This document shows positions 17,236 to 25,274 of a DNA stretch of 64,000 nucleotides, piece after piece. The translations under genes were made by a program, and so were the position numbers. The notes below the pieces were generated by a model that saw only the letters and a list, made by a program, of their open reading frames with translations, was not told where the DNA came from and made no database searches. The DNA is from Trebonia sp963836195 (GTDB lineage: Bacteria > Actinomycetota > Actinomycetes > Streptosporangiales > Streptosporangiaceae). Within the stretch, counting starts at the first letter, position 1. Each line of letters starts with the position of its first letter. Location of the stretch: NCBI GenBank assembly GCA_963836195.1, contig CAWIIX010000030.1:1-64000 (forward strand), read 5' to 3'.

Positions 17236-17781
17236 TCATTCCCCGCGCGGCTCGCCGGCCTCCAGCTCCGCCGCGATCTGTGTTGCCCGGGCGTCGATGG
17301 CCGGCCAGTCGCGGAAGTCGCCGGCCGGCATGGCCGCCCCGGCGGGCATGTGCTTGACGAACCGCTTGTCGGGGCCAACAGGCGGCGCGTCCGGGTCGTA
17401 GGCGCCAAAGAAGACCTGCTCGCCGCGCGGGTGCAGCAGCGTCGCGAGCTCGTCGAACTCCCTCGGCCTGCTGGCTTCGAGGACGTTCTTGCCGACCTTG
17501 TTCACCAGGTTGGTGCCGAGCGGGTCACTGCTGAACAGCCACACGGGACGCGCCGCGAGTTGCCTGCGATAACGCCGGGAAAACAGTACGGCCGGCTTGA
17601 GCCAGTGGAACATGTATGCCGCGCCGCCGAGGACGACCGCGTCGAAGGACCCGACGTCCTTGACGTCCTCGACGGGCCTGGCCTCGGCTGACCAGCCCGT
17701 CGCGGTCAGGGCGGCAGCAATCCGATCGGCAATCCCGGCAGTGGCGCCATGCCGGGTGGCGTAGGCCACGAGGACCATCAT
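17236..17781 (-). CDS. Flavodoxin-domain protein (HemG-like)
   Basis: The 181-residue protein begins MMVLVAYATRHGATAGIADR, the flavodoxin FMN-phosphate loop with the T/S-x-H-G-x-T pattern seen in protoporphyrinogen oxidase HemG-like flavodoxins. A central AVVLGGAAYMFHWLKPAV and ARPVWLFSSDPLG follow. Either ATG (17781 or 17778) may serve. A second member lies at 31993-32526. In actinobacteria such proteins often belong to hypoxia or redox-stress sets, which fits the neighbouring DoxX-Rieske gene. Confidence 0.85.
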   Translation of the reverse strand: MMVLVAYATRHGATAGIADRIAAALTATGWSAEARPVEDVKDVGSFDAVVLGGAAYMFHWLKPAVLFSRRYRRQLAARPVWLFSSDPLGTNLVNKVGKNVLEASRPREFDELATLLHPRGEQVFFGAYDPDAPPVGPDKRFVKHMPAGAAMPAGDFRDWPAIDARATQIAAELEAGEPRGE

Positions 17782-18230
17782 GGCATCTCCTCTGGTAAGT
17801 AGCAGGCGGCACGCTCCTCAGCGCGACGAACATGACCCCGCGCGCCGTGTCCCGCTCGTACGCTCGAGGAGGCGCTAACTGCAACGTTGAGTCCAGTCCG
17901 GTGGCCGGCCAGGGCCGAACGTCACCGGTCAGCCCGCCGAAGTAGCGGGCAGCCCCGGTGCCGCCGAGGAGGAGGGCCAGCATCGCTGGCTTCGACTCAG
18001 CGAAAAACGCTGATCGAGCAGACCCGCGAGTACTTCGAACAAGCGCGTACTCTGACGATTCGCTGAGGAAGCCCCTCTTATGCATCAGAGGTTCTTTCCA
18101 TACCGTTGCTTACCGTGAACCTGGACGCGCGCGCATCGACTAGCCGAACCGGCGCCGCTGTGGAAGGCACTGCGCGTTCTACCGCCGTGAACGCCGCGTT
18201 GCTTTTGGCGGTGCCGGCGGTGAGCGGCCA
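17782..18230. other. Intergenic stretch without a recognised gene
   Basis: About 450 bp between the divergent flavodoxin and DoxX-Rieske genes. It contains short open frames on both strands, such as a minus-strand LLLGGTGAARYFGGLTGDV-like piece, but I recognise no family. It should hold both promoters; I see no convincing consensus hexamers. Confidence 0.35.
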
Positions 18231-19331
18231 GTGAGCCGCTCCCGTTCGCAGCGCAGGCCCTCGCGGCCCCCCGCGACCCCTCCGCCTCCGCCTCCGCCCC
18301 AGCCGGCGCCTGGTTCGCTGAGCCCTGACGTGCTGGGCCGGGCGCTGCTTCCGTTGCGGGCCTTCCTCGGCTTCACGTTCTGCTTCGCCGGGCTTCAGAA
18401 GCTCGCCAATCCCGGGTTCTTCCAGGCCAGTAATCCCGGGTCGATCCAGGCGCAGCTGGCTGGCGCGGCCCGGCGCAGCCCCATCCACCCGTTGATCTCG
18501 CCGCTGACCCATCTCGCGGTCCCGCTCGGCGTCCTGATCGCGGTCGCCGAGCTCGCCGTCGGCCTCGGCACTCTGCTCGGGTTGTGGCAGCGGCTGGCCG
18601 CGGCGGGTGGCGTCGCGCTGTCGCTGCTGTTGTTCCTGACGGTCAGCTTCCACGCATCGCCGTATTACACCGGCGCGGACATCGTGTTCGCGTTCGCGTG
18701 GACGCCGCTGCTGCTGGCGGGCGCCGGTCCGCTCTTGTCCGCCGACGCGGCGATCGCGGCCCGGGCGCGTGCGCGGCGCGGCTCTCGACGGGTGAGTGCG
18801 GAGGAGGCCAGCCGCCGGGAGGTCGTGCTGAAGGGGACCGTGACGGCCGTGGCGGCGGTCACGGGCCTGATCCTGGGTGGTGTGGTGGCCGGCCTGGGCC
18901 GGCTGGCCGGCGGCACGAAAAACAACTCCGGCACCGCGCAGTTGTCCCCGACCCAGTCGGCGTCCGCGCCCAACGCGGCGCCCGGCTTCAATGGTTCCAG
19001 TGGGTCCGGTGGCGGCCATCCGGCTGGCACGGCGATCGGACCTGCCAAGGATGTCCCGGCCGGCGGCGCCGCGTCGTTCACCGATCCCCGCACCGGCGAC
19101 CCCTCGATCGTGATCCAGGCCACGGCCGGCAAGTTCGTGGCCTTCGACGCGGTGTGCCCGCATGCCGGCTGCACGGTCGAATACGACCAGTCCGCCGCTC
19201 TCATCATCTGCCCGTGCCACGGTTCGCAGTTCAACGCCGCCACCGGTGCAGTCGAAACCGGCCCGGCCGCCACCGGCCTGAACCCCATCACGATCGCCAA
19301 GGGCAGCAACGGCCAGCTCTACGCCACATGA
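18231..19331 (+). CDS. DoxX/DoxD-type membrane protein fused to a Rieske [2Fe-2S] domain
   Basis: The 366-residue protein starts with a proline-rich cytosolic tail, then a four-helix DoxX/DoxD region (about 35-175: FLGFTFCFAGLQKLANPGFF, LAVPLGVLIAVAELAVG). A further membrane segment (about 205-225) precedes a Ser/Gly linker and a C-terminal Rieske domain (about 265-366). Both cluster-ligand pairs are present: CPHAGC and CPCHGSQF. DoxD is the quinone-reducing subunit of thiosulfate:quinone oxidoreductase in some archaea. The fusion suggests an electron input to quinone, with a periplasmic-side Rieske centre. Substrate unknown. Confidence 0.85.
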   Translation: MSRSRSQRRPSRPPATPPPPPPPQPAPGSLSPDVLGRALLPLRAFLGFTFCFAGLQKLANPGFFQASNPGSIQAQLAGAARRSPIHPLISPLTHLAVPLGVLIAVAELAVGLGTLLGLWQRLAAAGGVALSLLLFLTVSFHASPYYTGADIVFAFAWTPLLLAGAGPLLSADAAIAARARARRGSRRVSAEEASRREVVLKGTVTAVAAVTGLILGGVVAGLGRLAGGTKNNSGTAQLSPTQSASAPNAAPGFNGSSGSGGGHPAGTAIGPAKDVPAGGAASFTDPRTGDPSIVIQATAGKFVAFDAVCPHAGCTVEYDQSAALIICPCHGSQFNAATGAVETGPAATGLNPITIAKGSNGQLYAT

Positions 19332-19675
19332 ACCCCGCCGCCTGGTTCGCCCCGGCAAGTCCGGTCTGGCAGCTGTCATGTCTGCCAACGCCATGCTGTC
19401 ATGAGCCTGCATCTTCCCAGGAGTCAGCGCCCTCAAGGTTCCCGGAGCGGTCCGCCACCGCGAACGGCCTGCGCCAGCTTCAGGTACCTGGCCCGGTTGT
19501 CACGGATCAGCCTGTCCCGGACAGCGGCGTTAAGCGCGGACCGATTCCGGTCATGTCCATGTCCTGGGCGTGACCGCGCACCCGGACGGTGCCTGGACGG
19601 GCGACGACTTCGCCGCGACCGGCATCTCCGTGCTACGTCCGCCCGCCGGGAACGGGGAACCGTAAAGAGCCGTCA
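19332..19675. other. Decayed stretch before att copy 4
   Basis: About 340 bp with no intact gene. The only recognisable item is the transposase scrap at 19554-19618. The rest has no start with a ribosome site, no family match that I recognise and no RNA structure. Confidence 0.4.
19554..19618 (+). pseudogene. Scrap of an rve-type transposase
   Basis: One plus-strand frame reads HVHVLGVTAHPDGAWTGDD, closely matching the VHIVGVTAHPTGAWTAQQ block of the transposase at 5463-6523 but on the opposite strand. Only about 20 codons remain. It marks another lost insertion sequence. Confidence 0.6.
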
Positions 19676-20063
19676 GCCCGGGGGCCAGCAGGGATCACGA
19701 ACCGTACCGGCCGCTTCCGCCAGACTTCGACTACACCTGGCATATCGCGTCATGCCAGACATCAATACCTTTGCCGACGATGCCCACGCCCTCTCCCGGC
19801 CGCGTCTCCGATACCCTCGGTCGCAGTGGTCTAGACCAGTGCGCATCGATGGCTGCTCCATGTTTGCTCGGACGCCCCGGTACGCCCCGGTACGCCCCGG
19901 CACCGCCCGGTATCCGCAGCGAGTCACGGATACTAGCGCCCGGACAAAATGGCAGCTCACGGCACGTGCTAGCATTATTTGACAGCAGTTCAAGGCGAAG
20001 AAACGAATACAGGAGCGGACTCTTAGTCCGCGGGTTCGGGGTTCAAATCCCTGGCGGGGTACC
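19676..20063 (+). repeat. Attachment-arm repeat, copy 4
   Basis: Fourth, more diverged copy. It retains the CCAGCAGGGATCACGAACCG segment, ATACCTTTGCCG, the palindrome GGTCTAGACC, a half-degenerate double motif (first unit ATGGCTGCTC, second ATGTTTGCTC) and GCTAGCATTATTTGACAGC before the core. A short CCCCGGTACG triplication occurs around 19875. A further ATGTTGGATCCGTGTTAGCTC-like string lies after the core at 20125, which may be the other arm. Confidence 0.68.
20015..20063 (+). other. tRNA-Lys(CTT) 3' fragment, att core copy 4
   Basis: The anticodon stem and CTT anticodon remain, with A-to-G in the loop edge (CTCTTAG). The acceptor strand has changed to GCGGGGT. It is the most eroded of the four cores and has no 5' half. 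Confidence 0.8.
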
Positions 20064-20070
20064 CGTACTG

Positions 20071-20102
20071 ACCTGGGGTTTTACCGCTTCAGGTCGTTTT
20101 TT
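20071..20102 (+). terminator. Terminator hairpin after att core copy 4
   Basis: ACCTG and CAGGT pair around GGGTTTTACCGCTT, followed by CGTTTTTTAT. It is homologous to the terminator after copy 1, sharing CGTACTGACCTGGGGTTTT. Confidence 0.7.
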
Positions 20103-20794
20103 ATCTGTCCGTTTTGTCCCCATGTTGGATCCGTGTTAGCTCGTGAGTCAAGCTCGTGAGTCACGACCGGGTCATGGCGGGCTTGTCAAAGCGGCCGCGA
20201 TCGGGCCGCGCCGGGCGACGGTCGGCCACCGCGTTCACTAGACCGATGGGCTATGCCTCTTGGATCACAGCTGGAACCGGGTCCAGTGCACCATGCCGAT
20301 GCCGTCACGCAGGGTGAAAACCGCTGCTAATGCTCTCGCGACTGCCGCGCCGACTGGACGCCAGGGGCACCGCGGCGCGCCTGGGCATGCGCCTGATTGC
20401 CGGGCTGCGCAGCGACGTCGCCTGCAGCTAGGCCGCTCCTAGCTGCTCGCAAAACACGAGGTCAGCGATCGTGACAGGGTTCTCGGCACCCACGGGCCCG
20501 ATACGGTGCCGGTGCCGGCCGGGAAGGGCCCCGCCCGCGCGGCGCGCAGCGGCGCGGCGGCGATGTCGCCGCCCCCGACCGGGCCGCCCGGCCAGACTGC
20601 CTGCGGGTAGGCGTGCTCAGCGGGCGGGGTGATGTGCACGAGGTCTGGATGGAACGGGGCCGGGCCGGTGGCCGTGTCCGCCCGCCAGCTCGTCCCCGAG
20701 GAAGACCGCGGATAGCACCGAGCCTGACCATCGGGGGCGTACGTGGCCGCCGGGCTGTCTCATCGCCCTGATCGCGCTGCCGTTCCGGAACCGC
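20103..20794. other. About 690 bp without a recognised gene
   Basis: Starts with the possible second arm motif at about 20125 and a GCTCGTGAGTCA direct repeat (two copies near 20142-20162). Further on, minus-strand frames such as VLSAVFLGDELAGG and VHITPPAEHAYPQ look like worn coding sequence, but I cannot name a family. No RNA gene is seen. Confidence 0.35.
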
Positions 20795-21079
20795 TCAGCC
20801 GGCGTCGCGGCGGCCGAAGACGCGCTTGGCGATGGACACCGTGCCGATGACGGCGAACAGCCCCAGGAGCACCGCTGACGGGATGATCGTCGGGCCGCCC
20901 CCCGTGCCCGTGTTGTTGCCGAAGACCATGTCGCCGCCGAAGATGCCGTCGAACATCACGGCGAGCCACATCGCGATGATGCTGACCGCGCCCCAGAAAC
21001 CGGGGACGAGGAGCAGCGCCGCGACACTCCGGCGGTCGGGCTTGTCAGTGGAGGGCTCATGCGTCATTACCGTAGTCAT
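20795..21079 (-). CDS. Small two-helix membrane protein, function unknown
   Basis: The start is set at the ATG at 21079 because GGGGGAG lies just upstream and the protein then begins MTTVMTHEPSTDKPDRRS. The 94 residues contain two hydrophobic segments (VPGFWGAVSIIAMWLAVMF and IPSAVLLGLFAVIGTVSIA) separated by a short Gly/Asn loop, and a basic tail (KRVFGRRDAG). I do not recognise a named family. It looks expressed and intact among decayed neighbours. Confidence 0.65.
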   Translation of the reverse strand: MTTVMTHEPSTDKPDRRSVAALLLVPGFWGAVSIIAMWLAVMFDGIFGGDMVFGNNTGTGGGPTIIPSAVLLGLFAVIGTVSIAKRVFGRRDAG

Positions 21080-21196
21080 GACTCCCCCTTTCTCCATTTT
21101 CAGCCTTATCCCCGGCGGGCTCGCGCGGCCAGGGGCGTTGGTCATGACCTGGCCGGAATAGGTCCGGGCTTGCCGGGACCTGGGTAAGAAAAGGAC

Positions 21197-21306
21197 GTGA
21201 TCTCGGGACTGGCTGAGCTGCGCGGCCCTCGCCGTGCCTGGCTGGCCGGTGACCTGCTGGCCGGCGTTACCGTCGCGGCCTACCTGGTGCCACAGGTGAT
21301 GGCCGC
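21197..21306 (+). pseudogene. N-terminal fragment of a SulP-family anion permease
   Basis: Starting at GTG 21197 the frame reads ISGLAELRGPRRAWLAGDLL and then AGVTVAAYLVPQVMA, the conserved start of SulP transporters. After about 36 codons the homology ends abruptly at the junction with the response-regulator fragment on the other strand. The remaining about 450 or more residues of a SulP protein are absent. Confidence 0.65.
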
Positions 21307-21445
21307 GGTGCGGGGATGCGGGCCAGTGCGGCGGCCGTGCCGGCGTCGCCGATCACCGTGATGCCGGGCTCGGCGTCCAGCAGGTTACGGACGCCGAGTC
21401 GGACGACCTCGCGTTCGCCGAGCAGGAAGATGCTGACCTGCGCGC
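21307..21445 (-). pseudogene. N-terminal fragment of a DevR/NarL-type response regulator
   Basis: The minus strand reads VSIFLLGEREVVRLGVRNLL and then DAEPGITVIGDAGTAAALARI, matching the first about 45 residues of NarL/DevR(DosR)-type receivers, where the usual DDHE is here GERE. The phospho-acceptor Asp region and the DNA-binding domain are gone. The fragment stops at the same point where the SulP piece stops, so a deletion fused the two tail to tail. Confidence 0.6.
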
Positions 21446-21458
21446 CTGGTGCCTGCGC

Positions 21459-22087
21459 TCAGGAGGGCGGGGTGCTGGGGTAACTGGCGGCGGCAATGCG
21501 GCGGGCTCGTTCGGCGCGCTGCTTGATGCCGATGAGCATGCGGCGGTCCATCGCGAAGCCGACCGGTTCGATGATGGCGGGCCCGAACTGGAGCCGGGTC
21601 AGGAGGTCACCGGAAGTGTCGCACCGGTAGCGGCTGATGACCCGGCAGCAGGCCGGGCCGGCCGGCTCGACGAGGAACAGCCAGCTCGCAGCCATCCAGC
21701 GATCCTCCTCCCGGGCTGGCGCATGCGGGTGCGGGGGCTCCCCCGGCCGGCCGCCGGCGCTCATGCCGCGCACGGGCGCCATGTAGGCGACCAGCGCCCG
21801 GCCCGGCTCCACCGACACGATGCGCAATGCCGGCACCTTCGGGTGGAGGCTCAGTTCCGCGCCCTCGCGCGCGGCCCACTCCGGGTGGATTGTTCCGGCG
21901 GCGCGACCCACGGCCATATGCCCTCGGCGGGCGCGTCGACCTTGATGGTGTGCGTCCAGCCCCACCGTGGTTCCGGGACCAGTTCGTCACCGGGATACCG
22001 GGCCGCGGCCGCCTCCGCGGCCGCTCCCCACCTGCCGCGCCTGCCCCGGCTGAACGGGGTCAGCAGCGCGGCCACCATGACGGCCAC
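21459..22087 (-). pseudogene. SRPBCC-family protein, internally deleted
   Basis: An N-terminal piece (MAVMVAALLTPFSRGRRGRW through KVDAPAEGIWPWVA) lies in one frame. The remainder (IHPEWAAREGAELSLHPKV to DRRMLIGIKQRAERARR) lies in another. The family's middle segment, which in the intact paralogue at 42091-42732 reads QMGSGRGGAYTYDWIENLLG, is missing. The gene therefore has both a deletion and a frameshift. SRPBCC proteins form a hydrophobic ligand pocket; this copy is unlikely to fold. Confidence 0.7.
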
Positions 22088-22347
22088 GCCAGCGGCACCT
22101 TGCGCGACATCACGCCATCCGCCGCCCGTGCCATCACAGGCCCCCCGTTGCGCGGACTCGGGGCGCGGGCGCTTCTGCAGGGACTACGGGATGCACGAAG
22201 CACCATCCCGCACCTCACGTCGAGACCAGGCCCGCCGCTTCCCAGCCCTCTGCGCCCAGCCTGTCCGGTTCCGCAACAGCGCCCTTGAGTCTCGTGAAAT
22301 CTGCAACGGCATGCCTCCAGCCCTGCATCTGTACTCCTCTCCGTCTT

Positions 22348-22854
22348 CTATCCCTGCGTGCGAGCAGGATCTCTGGCCTCTTCTTGCAACTGGCGGCGCG
22401 GCTCAAGGACCACGACCGCGGTCTGCATGGAGCGGCGCGCGGCGTAGGCATCGAGGTTCTTGTCGATCTGCCGCCATCGGGCCCACAGGCGCTCGCGCTC
22501 GTCGCCCTGTGCTGCCCGGCCGGTGACCTGGCGGGGACCGTCGACGGCACCGGCCGTGGCGTCGGGGTGCGCCTGGAGGTTGAGCCACCAGGCGGGCTCG
22601 GCATCGCCCCAGCCGTTCATGGCCATGGTGACGAGGTTCGGCCCGTCTTCGAAGTAGCCGAGGATCACGGGACGGGCCCGGCCCGTCCGCCGTCCGATCG
22701 TGGTAAGGCGCATGGCGCCCCACCCGCCGGACTTGGGCCGCCACAGGCCGAGCCGCCCGCCCGTCCACCCGTACAGGCGGCGATGGGCGATCCAGGCAAG
22801 CCGGATGAACCAGCGGGGCGGAAGTGGCGCCCTGGCGGGCTTCGGGTCAGGCAT
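22348..22854 (-). CDS. Deazaflavin-dependent nitroreductase-family (Ddn-like) protein
   Basis: The 168-residue protein has the split-barrel F420H2-dependent quinone reductase pattern: LTTIGRRTGRARPVILGYFE, then LVTMAMNGWGDAEPAWWLNL, QAHPDATAGAVDG and the terminal WARWRQIDKNLDAYAARR. Relatives such as M. tuberculosis Ddn use cofactor F420 to reduce quinones or nitro compounds at the membrane and protect against oxidative stress. Its presence supports an F420-making actinobacterial host. It sits between the SRPBCC remnant and the HtrA gene; the latter is 28 bp upstream on the same strand, so they may be cotranscribed. Confidence 0.85.
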   Translation of the reverse strand: MPDPKPARAPLPPRWFIRLAWIAHRRLYGWTGGRLGLWRPKSGGWGAMRLTTIGRRTGRARPVILGYFEDGPNLVTMAMNGWGDAEPAWWLNLQAHPDATAGAVDGPRQVTGRAAQGDERERLWARWRQIDKNLDAYAARRSMQTAVVVLEPRRQLQEEARDPARTQG

Positions 22855-22882
22855 GATTCGGCACTCCGTGCTGTCGGCCCGG

Positions 22883-24043
22883 CTAGCTGCTGAGGCTGCC
22901 GAGGGTTACCGTCACGGTTGACGTGGCGCCGTCACGGGATACCTGTGCCTGCACGCGGTCGCCGGGCTTGCGCGCGGCCAGCACCGACTGCAGCGCGGCG
23001 AGGGAGGCAGTCGGCTGGCCGGCCAGCGCCGTAATGATGTCGCCGGACTGGATTCCGGCTTTGGCCGCCGCGCCGCCCGGGGTGACGGCGACCACGCCGA
23101 TCCCGGCGGGCTGGCCGCTGGCGTCGGCGACGGTCTGTGCGCTGATGCCAAGCGAGGCCCGGCCGGAGCTGGTGACCTTCCCGGTGGCGATCAATTGGGC
23201 GGCGATGCTGGTGACCGTGTCGCTGGGGATCGCGAACCCGATCCCTGCCGCGGCGCCGCCTATCTGCGGGTCGGCGGCGGCCAGCGTCGGGATGCCGATC
23301 ACCTGCCCGGCCAGGTTGACCAGGGCGCCGCCGCTGTTGCCGGGATTGATGGCCGCGCTGGTCTGGATCGCGCTGATGAGGACCGCGGAGCTGCCCTGGC
23401 CCTCGGACACGGTCCGCCCGGTCGCGGAGACGATGCCGTCGGTCACGGTACCGGTCAGGCCGAGCGGGTTGCCCATGGCCAGCACGATCTCGCCTGCCCG
23501 CACCGAGGACGAGCGGCCGAACGACGCGGGGTGCAGCGACCCGGCCCCGGTTTGCACCCGGATCACCGCCAGGTCATCGGGCGCGAACACGCCCACGACC
23601 GAAGCAGCCAGCGGCTTGCCGCCGCTGGCCAGGCCCACCTGCAACGCTGTCGCGGTGCCGACCACGTGGGCGTTGGTGACGATATCGCCCCTGGCGTCGT
23701 ACACCACCCCGGAACCGGACCCCTCGCTCGTCGAGATCTGCACGACCGATGGCAGCACCCGGGCGACGACCTGCTCGTACTGCTGCTCCAGGGAAGAGGC
23801 GGCCCCCGACGAAGGCACCGCGGAAGACGGCACGGCAGAAGAGGCAGCCGCAGAGGAGGGGCTTACGGACGCGCCCGACCCGCTTCCGCCAGCGCTGGTG
23901 CAGGCCACCGCGCTCAAGATGACCAGGGCGATTCCCGCCGCGCCCAGCCGCCGGCCGACCGCGGGACTCCATGGCCGGGCGAGCGCTGACGGGCCGCTTC
24001 CCTTGCTGCCCGGCACGCGGCTGCCATCCAGGTTGATGCCCAT
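22883..24043 (-). CDS. HtrA/DegP-like S1C serine protease with PDZ domain
   Basis: The 386-residue protein has a basic N-terminus, one hydrophobic segment (about 33-48), a Ser/Ala linker, a trypsin-like domain (about 85-285) and a PDZ domain (about 290-385). The catalytic triad is visible: His in IVTNAHVVG, Asp in PDDLAVIRV, Ser in NPGNSGGALV. PDZ features include GIGVVAVTPGGAAAKAGIQ and SGDIITALAGQ. It should act outside the membrane on misfolded envelope proteins. A DosR-like box lies in its divergent promoter region with the deacetylase gene. Confidence 0.9.
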   Translation of the reverse strand: MGINLDGSRVPGSKGSGPSALARPWSPAVGRRLGAAGIALVILSAVACTSAGGSGSGASVSPSSAAASSAVPSSAVPSSGAASSLEQQYEQVVARVLPSVVQISTSEGSGSGVVYDARGDIVTNAHVVGTATALQVGLASGGKPLAASVVGVFAPDDLAVIRVQTGAGSLHPASFGRSSSVRAGEIVLAMGNPLGLTGTVTDGIVSATGRTVSEGQGSSAVLISAIQTSAAINPGNSGGALVNLAGQVIGIPTLAAADPQIGGAAAGIGFAIPSDTVTSIAAQLIATGKVTSSGRASLGISAQTVADASGQPAGIGVVAVTPGGAAAKAGIQSGDIITALAGQPTASLAALQSVLAARKPGDRVQAQVSRDGATSTVTVTLGSLSS

Positions 24044-24111
24044 CCCGGCCCTCCTGCCCGCTCAACACGCCGACGTGACTAGGCCTATCGCGTCCTCCGG
24101 GGTCCCCTGTA

Positions 24112-24125
24112 GGGCCATTAGGCCC
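24112..24125. promoter_or_regulatory. DosR/DevR-like palindromic box
   Basis: GGGCCATTAGGCCC lies between the divergent HtrA and deacetylase genes. It resembles the GGGAC-N4-GGCCC type of box bound by DevR/DosR regulators in actinobacteria. It is one of several in the window. Short GC palindromes occur by chance in such DNA, so confidence is limited. Confidence 0.4.
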
Positions 24126-24233
24126 AGGCTTCCGGCACGAAACCGCCCCAAGACGGCAAGCACGTGACCATCGGCAGCCCGGAAGGGGCCTGACGGCCGC
24201 TGACGGCCTGCATGGGCCGCGCATGCTGGAAGC

Positions 24234-25073
24234 ATGAGGACGCTGCTGATCACCCGGCTTGCGCTGGCCGCCGCCATCGCGACGGGCCTGGCGGCCTGCG
24301 GCGGCACGCAGCCCGGCAGGCAGGCGACGCCAGCTGCCTCGCCGCCGACCGCGAGCTCCCCGGCCCGGCCCTCGCCCAGCCCTCCAGCGACAAGCCCGGC
24401 CACGAGCCCCGCAGCGCCCGCCACGCGCCCGGTCACCGGCTGGCTCGCCGGGAAGGACTGGACCGTCATCCCCACCAGCCGGCACGTGGTCGCGCTGACG
24501 TTCGACGCCGGCGCCAACGCCAACGCCGTCCCGTCCGTCCTGGCCACCCTGCGACGCGAGGGCGTCCCGGCCACCTTCTTCCTGACCGGGGGCTTCGTGC
24601 GTGACTTCCCCGGGGCCGCCCGGTCGATCGCGGCAGCGGGGTTCCGGATCGGCGACCACACCGTCAGCCACCCGTACCTCACCCGGCTCGGCGACGCGGC
24701 AGTGCGGCAGGAGATCCTCGGCGCCGCGCGGCAGATCACCGCCGTAACTGGCAAGAGCCCGTTGCCACTGTTCCGGTTCCCGTTCGGCGATGCCGACGCG
24801 CGGACCATCGCCATCGCCAACCAGGCCGGGTACGTGCCGGTCCGGTGGACCGTCGACACCCTCGGCTGGGAGGGAACCGCGGGGCGCATCACCGCCTCGG
24901 TCGTTGCCTCCCGGGTGCTCGGCGCGGCCAGGCCCGGCGAGATCATCCTCATGCACGTCGGGTCCAACCCCGACGATCACACCACGCTTGACGCCGATGC
25001 CCTGCCCCAGGTGATCAGCGGGCTGCGCGCCCAGGGCTACTCGTTCGTCACCCTCGACGCGCTCACCGGCTGA
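24234..25073 (+). CDS. Lipoprotein polysaccharide deacetylase (NodB domain)
   Basis: The 279-residue protein starts MRTLLITRLALAAAIATG with a lipobox LAAC, a Pro/Ser/Thr-rich spacer to about residue 65 and a NodB domain. Motif 1 reads LTFDAGAN where the classical enzymes have TFDDG, so the metal-binding second Asp is Ala. Motif 2 HTVSHP retains both metal histidines and motif 3 RFPFGD is present. LMHVGSNPDDHTTL near the end supplies the last His. Substrate is probably cell-wall or capsule glycan. The Asp-to-Ala change occurs in some relatives but may alter metal use. Confidence 0.85.
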   Translation: MRTLLITRLALAAAIATGLAACGGTQPGRQATPAASPPTASSPARPSPSPPATSPATSPAAPATRPVTGWLAGKDWTVIPTSRHVVALTFDAGANANAVPSVLATLRREGVPATFFLTGGFVRDFPGAARSIAAAGFRIGDHTVSHPYLTRLGDAAVRQEILGAARQITAVTGKSPLPLFRFPFGDADARTIAIANQAGYVPVRWTVDTLGWEGTAGRITASVVASRVLGAARPGEIILMHVGSNPDDHTTLDADALPQVISGLRAQGYSFVTLDALTG

Positions 25074-25118
25074 GCCGGCCGGCTGGCGCTAGTCTCCAAG
25101 CAGGTGAGGAGGATGACT

Positions 25119-25268
25119 ATGGCAGCGAAGTCGCCGTTCACGATCGAGGTCGGCCCAGCCCGTATCGATGGAGCCTGTGGCACGGTGAGCCGCAGCGCGG
25201 GGGGAGGGGACGCTGTCGATGCCGCCGGTAGCCACCCGTTCCGCTGGCCCTTCACCGCGGCGTGGTGA
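25119..25268 (+). CDS. Possible 49-residue leader ORF before the P-type ATPase
   Basis: A strong AGGAGG lies 8 nt before ATG 25119. The product begins MAAKSPFTIEVGPARIDGAC and ends PFTAAW, six bases before the ATPase start. No family is recognised. It could be a real small protein, a translated leader, or the intact start of a decayed gene. Spacing suggests translational coupling with the ATPase. Confidence 0.4.
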   Translation: MAAKSPFTIEVGPARIDGACGTVSRSAGGGDAVDAAGSHPFRWPFTAAW

Positions 25269-25274
25269 CCGGGC

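Noticed and set aside
1..20063. Active integrative element
   Set aside because: No integrase, excisionase, replication or transfer gene is found between the att-like sites.
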